From Paenibacillus paeoniae (GTDB lineage Bacteria > Bacillota > Bacilli > Paenibacillales > Paenibacillaceae): DNA of 64,000 bases. The position numbers and the translations under genes are program-made. Positions 52,905 to 61,473 of the stretch are shown in pieces (within the stretch, counting starts at the first letter, position 1; each line of letters opens with the position of its first letter). Below the pieces are notes generated by a model. The model was not told where the DNA came from, did not search any database, and saw only the letters and a program-made list of their open reading frames with translations. The DNA is taken from positions 158,036 through 222,035 of the forward strand of contig NZ_QUBQ01000007.1 in NCBI RefSeq assembly GCF_003388735.1, read 5' to 3'.

Positions 52905-55421
52905 ATGATAACAAGATCGGATATAGAACTTCTGGCTCCCGCCGGCGATTGGGATTGTATGCGAGCGGCTGTGGCCAATGGCGCAGACGCGATTTTTTTT
53001 GGTGTAGAGAAATTTAATGCGAGAGCGCGGGCGAACAACTTCCGTTCCGAAGAATTGCCGGAAATTATGTCCTTCCTTCATACGTATGGAGTGAAGGGGT
53101 TTCTGACGTTCAATATTCTCGTATTCGAGGATGAGCTTCGGGATGCGCAGAGGTTGATTGAGATGTGTATCGACGCGGGCGTAGACGCCGTCATCGTCCA
53201 GGATCTTGGACTGGTGAAGCTGATTCGCGAGCTGTCCCCGGACTTCCCCATTCACGGCTCCACCCAGATGACGATTACATCGCCGGAGGCTGTAGAGTTC
53301 ACGAAGCCGTTCGATATGGAGCGTGTCGTGCTGGGACGGGAAAACAATTTGAAGCAAATCCGCACGATCGGCGAGCAAGCGAAGCTTCCTATGGAAGTAT
53401 TCGTACACGGTGCACTTTGCGTATCGTATTCCGGACAATGTTTGACATCGGAGATGTGGGGCGGACGTTCCGCGAACCGCGGCGAATGTGCGCAGGCCTG
53501 TCGGTTGCCCTATGACCTGATGATAGATGGCGAGCATAAGCCGATGGGCGATGTGGCTTATCTGCTGTCTCCGAAGGATCTGGCGGCGATTGATCTTGTA
53601 CCAGAGCTGATTGAGGCGGGTGTAACCTCCTTTAAAATTGAAGGACGACTGAAAAGTCCTGAATATGTAGCGAATGTCGTAAGCAAGTATCGTGCGGAGA
53701 TTGACAAATATTTTGACGGAGATCGTTCCAAGCCGTCGAAGGAAGACGTACGAGAGCTTCAGCAGAGCTTCTCCCGCGGCTTTACGCATGGCTTCCTGGG
53801 TGGAACGAACAATAAGGAGCTTGTGGAAGGAACGTTTCCGAAGAGTCGCGGCGTCTATCTGGGCAAAGTAGAGCGCGTCATGCGCGACGCGGTTACGATT
53901 CGACTAGATGCGCCGGCCAAGCGCGGTGACGGCATCGTATTCGATGCGGGCGACCCGACGAAGAAGGAAGAGGGCGGACGGATCTACGACTTGCGCCGTC
54001 AAGGTGTCAAGCTGGAAGGCGAAGCGCCTGAAGGGGCCTTGATCGAGATTGTGCCTGGTCGCAATGATGTCGACTTGCGGAAAGTCCATGTAGGCGATCG
54101 CGTATGGAAGACTAGCGATCCCGCGCTGGACAAGCGTCTTCGAGCAACCTTTGAGACCGAGAAGCCGTATCGCGTATTTCCGCTTCATGTCCGTGTGACA
54201 GGAACGGTCGGCGAACCGCTTCATACCGTATGGACGGATGTGCAGAAGGGAACGACAGTAGAGGTTGTTTCTGAGATGCCGCTGGAAGTGGCGCAGAAGC
54301 GTCCCATGGATGCGGCTCTTCTGGAAGATCAGCTTGGACGCCTGGGCGGAACGGTCTATCAGCTTGATTCGCTTGAGGTTGGACTGCAAGGCGACTCCAT
54401 CGTGCCGATTCGTGAGTTGAACCGAATTCGTCGTGAGGCAGTGGAATTGCTGGCAGGAGAGCGGCCAAAGCCGCCAAAATATATAAAGCATGAGGTAGAT
54501 GCTTTCTCTGACGCGCATCTGAATAGTCAGGAGCATCTGGTAGCGTCCCGCAATGGAAAGAATGTACAACTAACGGCGCTATGCCGCAGCTTGGAACAGG
54601 TAGAAGCAGCGATTCGCGCAGGTGTGTCTTATATTTATGCCGACTTCGAATTTATTAAGCAATTCCCTGCGGCAGTAGAAGCGGCGCGTAAGGCGGGTAC
54701 TCCGATAGCGCTGGCGACACCTCGTATTCATATGCCTCGCGAGAATGGATACCATGCCAATATTCTGAAGCTGCAGCCGGATGCGGTGCTGGTTCGGAAT
54801 ACAGGTGCGCTATATTATTATTTGCGTGAACGTGCGATGAACCCGGACAAGCCGTTCCCTAAGCTGATCGGTGACTTCTCGCTGAACGTGGCCAATCATA
54901 AAGCGGTCAAATTGTTTGCAGAGGCAGGTCTTGACCTGATCACGCCATCTTACGACTTGAATATTCAGCAGATGGTCGATCTGCTGGAGCGTTCGGATAC
55001 GTCTATGCTGGAGGTGGTTATCCATCAGCATTTGCCTATGTTCCATATGGAGCATTGCGTCTACTGTACATTCATGAGTGAAGGTACGGATTATACAAAC
55101 TGCGGAAGACCTTGCGAAGAGCATCGGGCGTCCCTGCAGGATCGTATTGGCATGTCTCACCCTATTCGTGTGGATGAAGGCTGCCGCAACACGGTATACA
55201 ATGCGGTTGAACAATCAGGTGCGGAATATATCCGCAATTTCGTAGGCCTTGGCGTATCGCACTTCCGTGTCGAGTTTCTTGAAGAATCCGGCGACAAAGT
55301 GACTGAGGTATTGGCTCTGTACCGCGATGCATTGGATGGACGAATTAGCGGTACGCAAGTATGGCGCAGCCTGAAAGCGACGAATCAGCTTGGTGTAACG
55401 CGCGGACAATTGGTGAAGTAG
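52905..55421 (+). CDS. Long U32-family peptidase with DUF3656
   Basis: 838 residues. The N-terminal U32 domain begins DIELLAPAGDWDCMRAAVAN and holds the family signature MEVFVHGALCVSYSGQC with LTSEMWGGRSANRGECAQAC. Middle residues (about 370-490) fit the DUF3656 collagenase-like insert. The C-terminal part has a cysteine cluster (MEHCVYCTFMSEGTDYTNCG, then RPCEEHR) that may bind an Fe-S cluster. This layout is that of the E. coli U32 protein RlhA, needed for 23S rRNA C2501 hydroxylation; true peptidase activity is unproven for many members. An AGAGG lies 12 bases before the ATG. Confidence 0.88.
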   Translation: MITRSDIELLAPAGDWDCMRAAVANGADAIFFGVEKFNARARANNFRSEELPEIMSFLHTYGVKGFLTFNILVFEDELRDAQRLIEMCIDAGVDAVIVQDLGLVKLIRELSPDFPIHGSTQMTITSPEAVEFTKPFDMERVVLGRENNLKQIRTIGEQAKLPMEVFVHGALCVSYSGQCLTSEMWGGRSANRGECAQACRLPYDLMIDGEHKPMGDVAYLLSPKDLAAIDLVPELIEAGVTSFKIEGRLKSPEYVANVVSKYRAEIDKYFDGDRSKPSKEDVRELQQSFSRGFTHGFLGGTNNKELVEGTFPKSRGVYLGKVERVMRDAVTIRLDAPAKRGDGIVFDAGDPTKKEEGGRIYDLRRQGVKLEGEAPEGALIEIVPGRNDVDLRKVHVGDRVWKTSDPALDKRLRATFETEKPYRVFPLHVRVTGTVGEPLHTVWTDVQKGTTVEVVSEMPLEVAQKRPMDAALLEDQLGRLGGTVYQLDSLEVGLQGDSIVPIRELNRIRREAVELLAGERPKPPKYIKHEVDAFSDAHLNSQEHLVASRNGKNVQLTALCRSLEQVEAAIRAGVSYIYADFEFIKQFPAAVEAARKAGTPIALATPRIHMPRENGYHANILKLQPDAVLVRNTGALYYYLRERAMNPDKPFPKLIGDFSLNVANHKAVKLFAEAGLDLITPSYDLNIQQMVDLLERSDTSMLEVVIHQHLPMFHMEHCVYCTFMSEGTDYTNCGRPCEEHRASLQDRIGMSHPIRVDEGCRNTVYNAVEQSGAEYIRNFVGLGVSHFRVEFLEESGDKVTEVLALYRDALDGRISGTQVWRSLKATNQLGVTRGQLVK

Positions 55422-55433
55422 CAAGGATAAAGA

Positions 55434-55468
55434 GGGCCTTCCGAGATGATGGAAGGCTTCTTTTTTAT
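55434..55468 (+). terminator. intrinsic terminator of the U32 peptidase gene
   Basis: GCCTTCC pairs with GGAAGGC across eight bases, followed by TTCTTTTTT. Confidence 0.88.
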
Positions 55469-55523
55469 ATTTATGCAACCTGACGGCATGCTCCATGCAT
55501 CGTATAGAGTAGAGAGGGTGCTT

Positions 55524-55549
55524 GGAAATATTCACCTCTATCGAACGTT
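55524..55549 (+). promoter_or_regulatory. candidate ECF-type promoter of the sigma factor operon
   Basis: GGAAA, 17 bases, CGTT resembles ECF promoters (GGAAC, 16-17 bases, CGTC/T). It is about 50 bases before the sigma factor start and would give autoregulation. The match is short and uncertain. Confidence 0.3.
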
Positions 55550-55601
55550 GAATCACTATAATGGATTGCCATATGGCATGGTCGGTTAGGCAGGTGACAG
55601 G

Positions 55602-56186
55602 ATGGACGAGGAGCGGCAGCGGATCGAACAACTGAAGAGCGGCGACGAGACCGCATTGGCATGGCTGATGGAGCGCTATGGCAGCGATGTGCTCCGTACG
55701 GCTGCGTTGCTGCTAAAGGATCGTTATTGGGCCGAGGATGTAAGTCAGGAAACCTTTCTGACGGCATTCCGGAAGGCTTATCAATATCGGGGGGACGGAA
55801 CGCTTCGGGGCTGGCTTCTTCGAATTGCCATTAATTTGTGCCGAAGCAAAATGCGGCTTGCGTCCTGGCGACGGTTGTTTTTGAGAGAGAGCGTGGATGT
55901 GGATCAGGGTTTGGATGGAAATGCGGCTTGGCCGGACAGTCTGGAGCCTGGATCAGCAAGCTGGATGAACAGGATGACGCTACGCGAAGAGATTGGAAGA
56001 ATGCCGCTGATTTATCGAGAAGTTATTGTTCTTTATTACTTTCATGAGATGTCTACCGCAGAGATCGCAGCTGTGCTGGAAGAGTCCGAGGGCACAGTGA
56101 AGAGCAAGCTCCATAGGGCGAGAAAACGGTTGAAACTGCAGTTGGAGGAAGGAGGCTGGGAATATGAATCAAGCTGGGGAGGATAG
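55602..56186 (+). CDS. ECF RNA polymerase sigma factor
   Basis: 194 residues. Region 2 (about 15-85) includes DRYWAEDVSQETFLTAFRKA for -10 recognition; region 4 (about 125-175) has MPLIYREVIVLYYFHEMSTA and the helix-turn-helix EIAAVLEESEGTVKSKLHRA. GACAGG precedes the ATG. It directs transcription of a small regulon in response to an envelope signal. The next gene overlaps by 23 bases and encodes the likely anti-sigma factor. Confidence 0.92.
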   Translation: MDEERQRIEQLKSGDETALAWLMERYGSDVLRTAALLLKDRYWAEDVSQETFLTAFRKAYQYRGDGTLRGWLLRIAINLCRSKMRLASWRRLFLRESVDVDQGLDGNAAWPDSLEPGSASWMNRMTLREEIGRMPLIYREVIVLYYFHEMSTAEIAAVLEESEGTVKSKLHRARKRLKLQLEEGGWEYESSWGG

Positions 56187-56502
56187 AAAAATACGGGATC
56201 AGCTTCGTGGAGAGCTGGAGTCGGTAGTCTTCCATGAAGAGATGCAAGCGGCCGTGCTGAGCCGTGCAGCTGAGCCAAAGCCTTCTTGGTGGAATCGGGA
56301 AGTCCGAATTCCGACGCCGTTCATTGCAGCTTTGCTGCTTCTGATCCTCGCCATTCCGGCGTACGGCTGGCAGCAAGCCCATTCCATGCAAACGGATATG
56401 GTTGCTAAAAACACCGGGAAGGACGCTTCGCAGGAGGAACGAATTATCGTATCGGCCGCAGGCGTATTTTACGCCTCGCAATTGGAAGGGGAGAATCGCT
56501 AA
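56164..56502 (+). CDS. Probable anti-sigma factor, single-pass membrane protein
   Basis: 112 residues. A charged cytoplasmic N-terminus (MNQAGEDRKIRDQLRGELES) is followed by one transmembrane helix (FIAALLLLILAIPAYGW, about 53-69) and a short outside tail. It has no zinc-binding HxxxCxxC motif, so it is not a ZAS-type anti-sigma. The role is inferred from the overlap with the sigma gene and the topology. An AAGGAGGCTGGGAAT site precedes the ATG. Confidence 0.7.
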   Translation: MNQAGEDRKIRDQLRGELESVVFHEEMQAAVLSRAAEPKPSWWNREVRIPTPFIAALLLLILAIPAYGWQQAHSMQTDMVAKNTGKDASQEERIIVSAAGVFYASQLEGENR

Positions 56503-57986
56503 TGCGGCTAAAAGTAAGAACATTGGCAGGAATGCTGGCCACACTGCTGCTGCTAGGGGTGATAGTTTATAGAGAACTTCCGTCCCTTTTGTACCATACA
56601 GGGTATTATCAAGCGCTATTGCAATGGTTTCCGAATGATGAAAATGCGAGACCTGCAATGAATCGTCTTGCGATGGATATGATTCAAAATTTGGAGGGAG
56701 GGGAGACGGATTACATCTTTATTAGGTCGTCCGGAGGCGCATCGTCCAGCGGACCTTCATCATCCAAAAGGCTGGCCTTCGAGCAGCGAACAGCCGCTAT
56801 AGATAAGCTGGAGAAGTTGCTGACGCAATATGGGCATACGCAACAAACATCTAATGTCGCCTATAGACTCGCTTTGACGCATTTTTGGAGTGGCAATTGG
56901 AATCGGGCGGAGCAATTGTTGCGCGAGATTGATAGTCGCGGGGACGAGGGTTGGTTTAGTAGCGATGAACTTGAAAAGTATTTGGCTATTCTGGAATCCA
57001 GACATCATAGAGCGGGAGAGGAGGCGTCCCTGGAAGGCGTCGTCCGTATCGGAGACAAGGTTGTGCCGAATGCATTTGTATATGTTCAACGGGCCGATTT
57101 AACGACCTATTATTCCCCCCCGTTAACCTACTATCCGGCAACCATTACGGATGAGAATGGACAGTATCGCTTCTATAACTTAGAGCCCGGTGATTACCAA
57201 ATAGGGGTTGGAGTGCGGAAGGAGCAGATAAGCGGATATTACATGACGGAATTGGAAGCCGAGAAGACGGTCGTGGGTGGCGCCGCTACTGCGGTTCAGA
57301 ACGTGCAGTTTGTGCCGCAAGTCATTGCGATATCTCCAGCGCGCAAAGAGATAATTCAAGGTGATGAACTTCGGCTTCAATGGCAGCCCTATGAAGGGGC
57401 GGCTTATTACATGCTTAATATTAGCTCGATTCACAGGGATCGGATCGGCAAATACTCAGGGGCTACGACAACCTCCATATCGGAAGATCGATTTACCGGT
57501 TATGAAGCTGTATTCTCTATCCGTGAACTAAATCGAGACAATAATATGATCGGAAAAAGTTACGGGCAAAATCGGGAAGTTACGTTAAATACAGCCGGGT
57601 TGCTTGGAATGCTCTACCCGGGCGGCGAGTTTGCCTGGTCGGTAGATGCATACGATGAGCATGACCGCAAGCTGTCTAGCTCGGCTGGTTATTTCCTGCA
57701 TGAGGATGCTGTTACGCCAATCTTTCGAGTAGCGGAAGCTGATATCCAGAAAGGGGATCGGCTTGTTATGGAGGCTCGCTATGAAGAAGCGATCGAAGCA
57801 TACAAGCGAGAAGGAGACAATGATCACGCGCTTCGCATATTGGCGAGGTTGGCGGATCAAGGCATCGGGGCAGAAGATGGAGATCAAAGAGAAGCGCTGT
57901 CCTATATGGAACGCATTCAAGATCCATGGGACTCGGATCATACCTTTATGGATTGGCTCCGCGAACGCATTTCGAAGCAGAAGTAA
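56502..57986 (+). CDS. Membrane-anchored extracellular protein with TPR, CnaB/carboxypeptidase-regulatory-like and Fn3-like regions
   Basis: 494 residues. The membrane anchor is at 8-25 (LAGMLATLLLLGVIVYRELP). A TPR-like helical region follows (about 90-175), then a beta domain ASLEGVVRIGDKVVPNAFVY with ATITDENGQYRFYNLEPGDY (CnaB/carboxypeptidase-regulatory-like, 178-265). A Fn3-like region (275-395) comes next, and another helical hairpin (405-480, ARYEEAIEAYKREGDNDHAL). Its ATG overlaps the anti-sigma stop by one base. It probably senses or stabilises the envelope under control of this sigma factor, but I do not recognise the whole protein. Confidence 0.7.
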   Translation: MRLKVRTLAGMLATLLLLGVIVYRELPSLLYHTGYYQALLQWFPNDENARPAMNRLAMDMIQNLEGGETDYIFIRSSGGASSSGPSSSKRLAFEQRTAAIDKLEKLLTQYGHTQQTSNVAYRLALTHFWSGNWNRAEQLLREIDSRGDEGWFSSDELEKYLAILESRHHRAGEEASLEGVVRIGDKVVPNAFVYVQRADLTTYYSPPLTYYPATITDENGQYRFYNLEPGDYQIGVGVRKEQISGYYMTELEAEKTVVGGAATAVQNVQFVPQVIAISPARKEIIQGDELRLQWQPYEGAAYYMLNISSIHRDRIGKYSGATTTSISEDRFTGYEAVFSIRELNRDNNMIGKSYGQNREVTLNTAGLLGMLYPGGEFAWSVDAYDEHDRKLSSSAGYFLHEDAVTPIFRVAEADIQKGDRLVMEARYEEAIEAYKREGDNDHALRILARLADQGIGAEDGDQREALSYMERIQDPWDSDHTFMDWLRERISKQK

Positions 57987-57988
57987 GT

Positions 57989-58017
57989 TTGACAGACGTC
58001 ATGCCCTGTCTTAGCAT
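57989..58017 (+). promoter_or_regulatory. SigA promoter of pcrB
   Basis: TTGACA (57989-57994), 17 bases, TAGCAT (58012-58017), about 100 bases before pcrB. Confidence 0.65.
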
Positions 58018-58114
58018 AGAGGAATATAGCTGCAGCGACTGTGCAGACGTTCATACGATGGACAATAGCGAATTGCGGCATTCCGATAGAATAAGAAGCG
58101 AGGCGTACTTATAG

Positions 58115-58816
58115 ATGAGGGAAGAGTGGTTTGGGAAGTGGCGGCATGCCTTTAAGCTGGATCCGGACAAGGAATTGTCAGATGAAGCGCTGGATGCCTT
58201 ATGCACCTCTGGTACGGATGTCATTATTATAGGCGGCTCCAGTGGTGTAACCTTTGAGAATACGGTGGATCTAATGTCCCGTGTTCGTCGCTATGAGTTG
58301 GATTGTGTGCTTGAGGTGTCCACCATGGACGGAGCGGTCCCGGGATTTGACGGGTATTTTGTTCCCCTTGTGCTCAATACGCAGCGGTCGGAATGGATTA
58401 TCGGCAAGCAAATTGAAGGCTTGCAGGAGTACGGCACTTTTATCCCATGGGAAGAGACTGCTGCACAAGGATATATCATTCTGAATGAAGCTGCCACTGC
58501 AGCCAAGCTAACGGGTGCCAAGACCGATCTCCAAAGAGATGAGCTGGTTGCCCATATCCGCATGGCTGTGCAATTGATGAGACTTCCTGTCATATATATA
58601 GAATACAGCGGAAGATTCGGCGATATGGAGATGCTGCGCAGCGCTAGAGGGGTATCCGGCGATGCAAGGCTTTTCTACGGTGGCGGAATCGATTCTGCCC
58701 AAAAAGCGAAACAGGCAGCAGAGTGGGCGCATACGATCGTGGTCGGGAATGTCATTTATACAGATTTGGCTGCTGCGCTGTCAACGGTTGTTGCGGTAGA
58801 CAGTCTGCAAAGCTAA
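58115..58816 (+). CDS. pcrB: Heptaprenylglyceryl phosphate synthase
   Basis: 233 residues, a TIM barrel of the PcrB/GGGPS family. LDPDKELSDEALDALCTSGT opens the fold, IGGSSGVTFENT binds phosphate, and YIEYSGRFGD with LFYGGGIDSAQKA close the site. In Firmicutes it joins sn-glycerol-1-phosphate to heptaprenyl diphosphate. It stands upstream of pcrA and ligA as in Bacillus but has its own promoter and terminator here. Confidence 0.93.
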   Translation: MREEWFGKWRHAFKLDPDKELSDEALDALCTSGTDVIIIGGSSGVTFENTVDLMSRVRRYELDCVLEVSTMDGAVPGFDGYFVPLVLNTQRSEWIIGKQIEGLQEYGTFIPWEETAAQGYIILNEAATAAKLTGAKTDLQRDELVAHIRMAVQLMRLPVIYIEYSGRFGDMEMLRSARGVSGDARLFYGGGIDSAQKAKQAAEWAHTIVVGNVIYTDLAAALSTVVAVDSLQS

Positions 58817-58869
58817 AGACGAGTGGGAGTCCTCTCCAATCTCAGCCTCTAATAGTAGGGCAGCATGAA

Positions 58870-58918
58870 CCGAATACCCTGAAGCAAGGATCACTTGCTG
58901 CGGGGTTTCGGTTTTTTT
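58870..58918 (+). terminator. intrinsic terminator of pcrB
   Basis: A two-part stem, outer CCGAA with TTCGG and inner AGCAAG with CTTGCT, is followed by seven T. Confidence 0.88.
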
Positions 58919-58976
58919 GTTGCAAAAGAAGTGCGTGCGGTCAGCCGAATTTCCAGCGATAATCAGAAAGCTCAAA

Positions 58977-59005
58977 TTGACACGAATGGGGTCCTTGTCT
59001 AAACT
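58977..59005 (+). promoter_or_regulatory. SigA promoter of pcrA
   Basis: Perfect TTGACA (58977-58982), 17 bases, TAAACT (59000-59005), 40 bases before pcrA. Confidence 0.7.
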
Positions 59006-59045
59006 GAAATAAGGCGAACAAATGGCGAACAAAGGAGTTAGAAGC

Positions 59046-61391
59046 ATGTTCAATATGTTCAATAAAATCGGGATCGATGAAGCGGTACAGAGACTTAATC
59101 CGCCACAGCGCGAAGCCGTACAGGCAACGGACGGTCCCTTGCTCATTATGGCGGGAGCGGGAAGCGGCAAGACCCGTGTGCTTACGCACCGTATTGCTTA
59201 TTTAATTGAGAAGAAGCGGGTAGCACCGTGGAGCATTCTGGCGATTACATTTACCAATAAAGCATCAAGAGAAATGCAAGACCGGGTCAGCTCGCTTGTC
59301 GGGCCATCCGGCAGAGATATCTGGGTGTCCACCTTCCACTCTATGTGCGTGCGTATTCTACGAAAGGATATCGACCGCATCGGATTCACCTCCAATTTCT
59401 CTATCTTGGACTCATCGGATCAATTGTCCGTTATCCGGAATTGCATGAAGGATCAGAATATCGATACGAAAAAAATTGAACCCAAAGCGGTTCAAGCTTC
59501 GATAAGCGGAGCCAAAAACGAACTGATCACCCCTAAGCGATATGAAGAGAAGGTCGGCGATTATTTCGAAGGCATCGTGTCCAAGGTGTATACGATGTAT
59601 CAGAAGCGTCTGAAGAGCAACAACTCACTCGATTTCGATGATTTAATTATGAAGACGATCCAGCTGTTCAAAGAGATGCCGGAAGTATTGGAGTTCTATC
59701 AGAACAAATTCCGATACATTCACGTGGACGAATATCAGGATACGAACCGTGCGCAGTATATGCTATGCAATATGCTGGCGGACAAGCATCACAATATTTG
59801 CGTAGTCGGCGACAGCGACCAGTCTATCTATCGTTGGCGTGGGGCGGATATCACCAATATTTTAAACTTTGAGGGTGATTATCCTGAAGCTCGTTCGATT
59901 ATGCTGGAACAGAATTATCGTTCAACTTCTAATATTTTGGATGCGGCCAACGCGGTTATTAAGCGCAATACAGGACGCAAGCCGAAGAAGCTATGGACAG
60001 ATCAAGGGCCTGGCGATCGGATTGCCTTGTATCAGGCTGATTCGGAACATGATGAGGGTTATTATGTAACGGGCGAGATTCGTAAAAATATAGGCAAAGG
60101 ACGTCGATTCTCCGATCATGCCATCTTGTATCGTACCAATGCGCAATCACGGGTAATCGAGGAAATTTTAATAAAATCGGATATTCCTTATCAGATCGTG
60201 GGCGGCGTCAAGTTCTATGATCGTAAGGAAATTAAGGATTTGCTAGCATATTTGAGGCTGATCTCCAATCCGGATGACGATATTAGTTTGACACGCATTA
60301 TTAATGTGCCGAAGCGGGGCATTGGCGATACGACGGTCGGCAAGCTGGCTGACGAGGCGGGTCGCCGAGGAACTTCGATCTATCAAGTGCTTGCAGACAT
60401 GGGTGATCTGGATGTGAACGGCCGGACGCGCACGCTGCTGGGCGAGTTCTATGGACTGATCTACAATTTGACGGCGATGGTCGATTATTTGACGGTAACC
60501 GAATTAACAGAGAAGGTATTGGAGCTGTCCCAATATCGTATAGAGCTTCAGCGCGAGAATACGCTTGAATCCAAAGCCCGGGTAGAGAATATCGACGAGT
60601 TCCTGTCGGTAACGATGGATTTTGAGCAGCGGAATGAGGACAAATCGCTCGTAGCCTTCTTGACCGATCTAGCGTTGATCGCTGACATTGATTCCATGAA
60701 CAAGGATGAAGAGGGGGAAGATAAGGCCAGCGATGCGGTTGTCCTGATGACGATGCATAGTGCCAAGGGTCTTGAGTTTCCGATGGTATTTATTATTGGT
60801 ATGGAGGAGTCTGTCTTCCCGCACAGCCGTGCTCTCGCCGACAATGAGGAGTTGGAGGAGGAGCGGCGTCTTGCTTATGTAGGCATCACACGTGCCGAAC
60901 AAAAGCTCTATCTGACATGCGCGCGGATGCGTACGCTGTTCGGCCGGACAGGAATGAACATGCCATCGCGCTTCCTTGAAGAAATACCGGAGGATGTAAG
61001 GGAAGGCGTATCCACCAGCATTGGCGGCAGTGGCTACGCGCGTTCCGGAGGCGGAAGAATCGGGACGGGAGCACCATCCCCTTCCAGCGCTCAGCGCGGT
61101 CCAGGGTTCGGAGCGGGAAGCAACCGGGCGTCAGGAGCCGGCGTACGTGTAAGTACGCCGCTGGATGCTGCCCGAAGCGGCAAGTCTGTTTCTGCTGCAG
61201 GTGCATCAGCAGCAGCATCGTCACCATCGGGTTTTGCCGCAGGCGATCGTGTCGCGCATGGCAAATGGGGCGAGGGAACCGTTGTGTCCGTGAAGGGAGC
61301 GGGCAATGATATGGAGCTGCAGATTGCATTCCCTGCGCCTGTTGGCATCAAACGTCTGCTCGCTGCTTTTGCCCCGTTGACGAAATTGTAG
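59046..61391 (+). CDS. pcrA: ATP-dependent DNA helicase PcrA (UvrD/Rep family)
   Basis: 781 residues from the ATG at 59046, with GGAG eight bases before; an in-frame ATG at 59022 overlaps that site. Helicase motifs are LNPPQREAV (Q motif), MAGAGSGKTRVLTHRI (Walker A), VDEYQDTNRAQY (Walker B), GDSDQSIYRWRGAD and VVLMTMHSAKGLEFPMVF. A Gly/Ser/Ala-rich linker (about 660-725) leads to a Tudor-like tail (DRVAHGKWGEGTVVSV) that contacts RNA polymerase. PcrA acts in repair, replication restart and removal of RNA polymerase and RecA. Confidence 0.97.
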   Translation: MFNMFNKIGIDEAVQRLNPPQREAVQATDGPLLIMAGAGSGKTRVLTHRIAYLIEKKRVAPWSILAITFTNKASREMQDRVSSLVGPSGRDIWVSTFHSMCVRILRKDIDRIGFTSNFSILDSSDQLSVIRNCMKDQNIDTKKIEPKAVQASISGAKNELITPKRYEEKVGDYFEGIVSKVYTMYQKRLKSNNSLDFDDLIMKTIQLFKEMPEVLEFYQNKFRYIHVDEYQDTNRAQYMLCNMLADKHHNICVVGDSDQSIYRWRGADITNILNFEGDYPEARSIMLEQNYRSTSNILDAANAVIKRNTGRKPKKLWTDQGPGDRIALYQADSEHDEGYYVTGEIRKNIGKGRRFSDHAILYRTNAQSRVIEEILIKSDIPYQIVGGVKFYDRKEIKDLLAYLRLISNPDDDISLTRIINVPKRGIGDTTVGKLADEAGRRGTSIYQVLADMGDLDVNGRTRTLLGEFYGLIYNLTAMVDYLTVTELTEKVLELSQYRIELQRENTLESKARVENIDEFLSVTMDFEQRNEDKSLVAFLTDLALIADIDSMNKDEEGEDKASDAVVLMTMHSAKGLEFPMVFIIGMEESVFPHSRALADNEELEEERRLAYVGITRAEQKLYLTCARMRTLFGRTGMNMPSRFLEEIPEDVREGVSTSIGGSGYARSGGGRIGTGAPSPSSAQRGPGFGAGSNRASGAGVRVSTPLDAARSGKSVSAAGASAAASSPSGFAAGDRVAHGKWGEGTVVSVKGAGNDMELQIAFPAPVGIKRLLAAFAPLTKL

Positions 61392-61473
61392 GGTTTCGAT
61401 TGCCGGCAAGAGGAATGAAGCACGGTGACGTTGAACATAATCGAGTATGAGGATCTATGAAGGAGGCTTGCAA

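Noticed and set aside
52677..53789. 370-codon minus-strand frame opposite the U32 peptidase start
   Set aside because: It is composed of low-complexity antisense residues and runs into the divergent promoter region; the U32 signature on the other strand is unmistakable.
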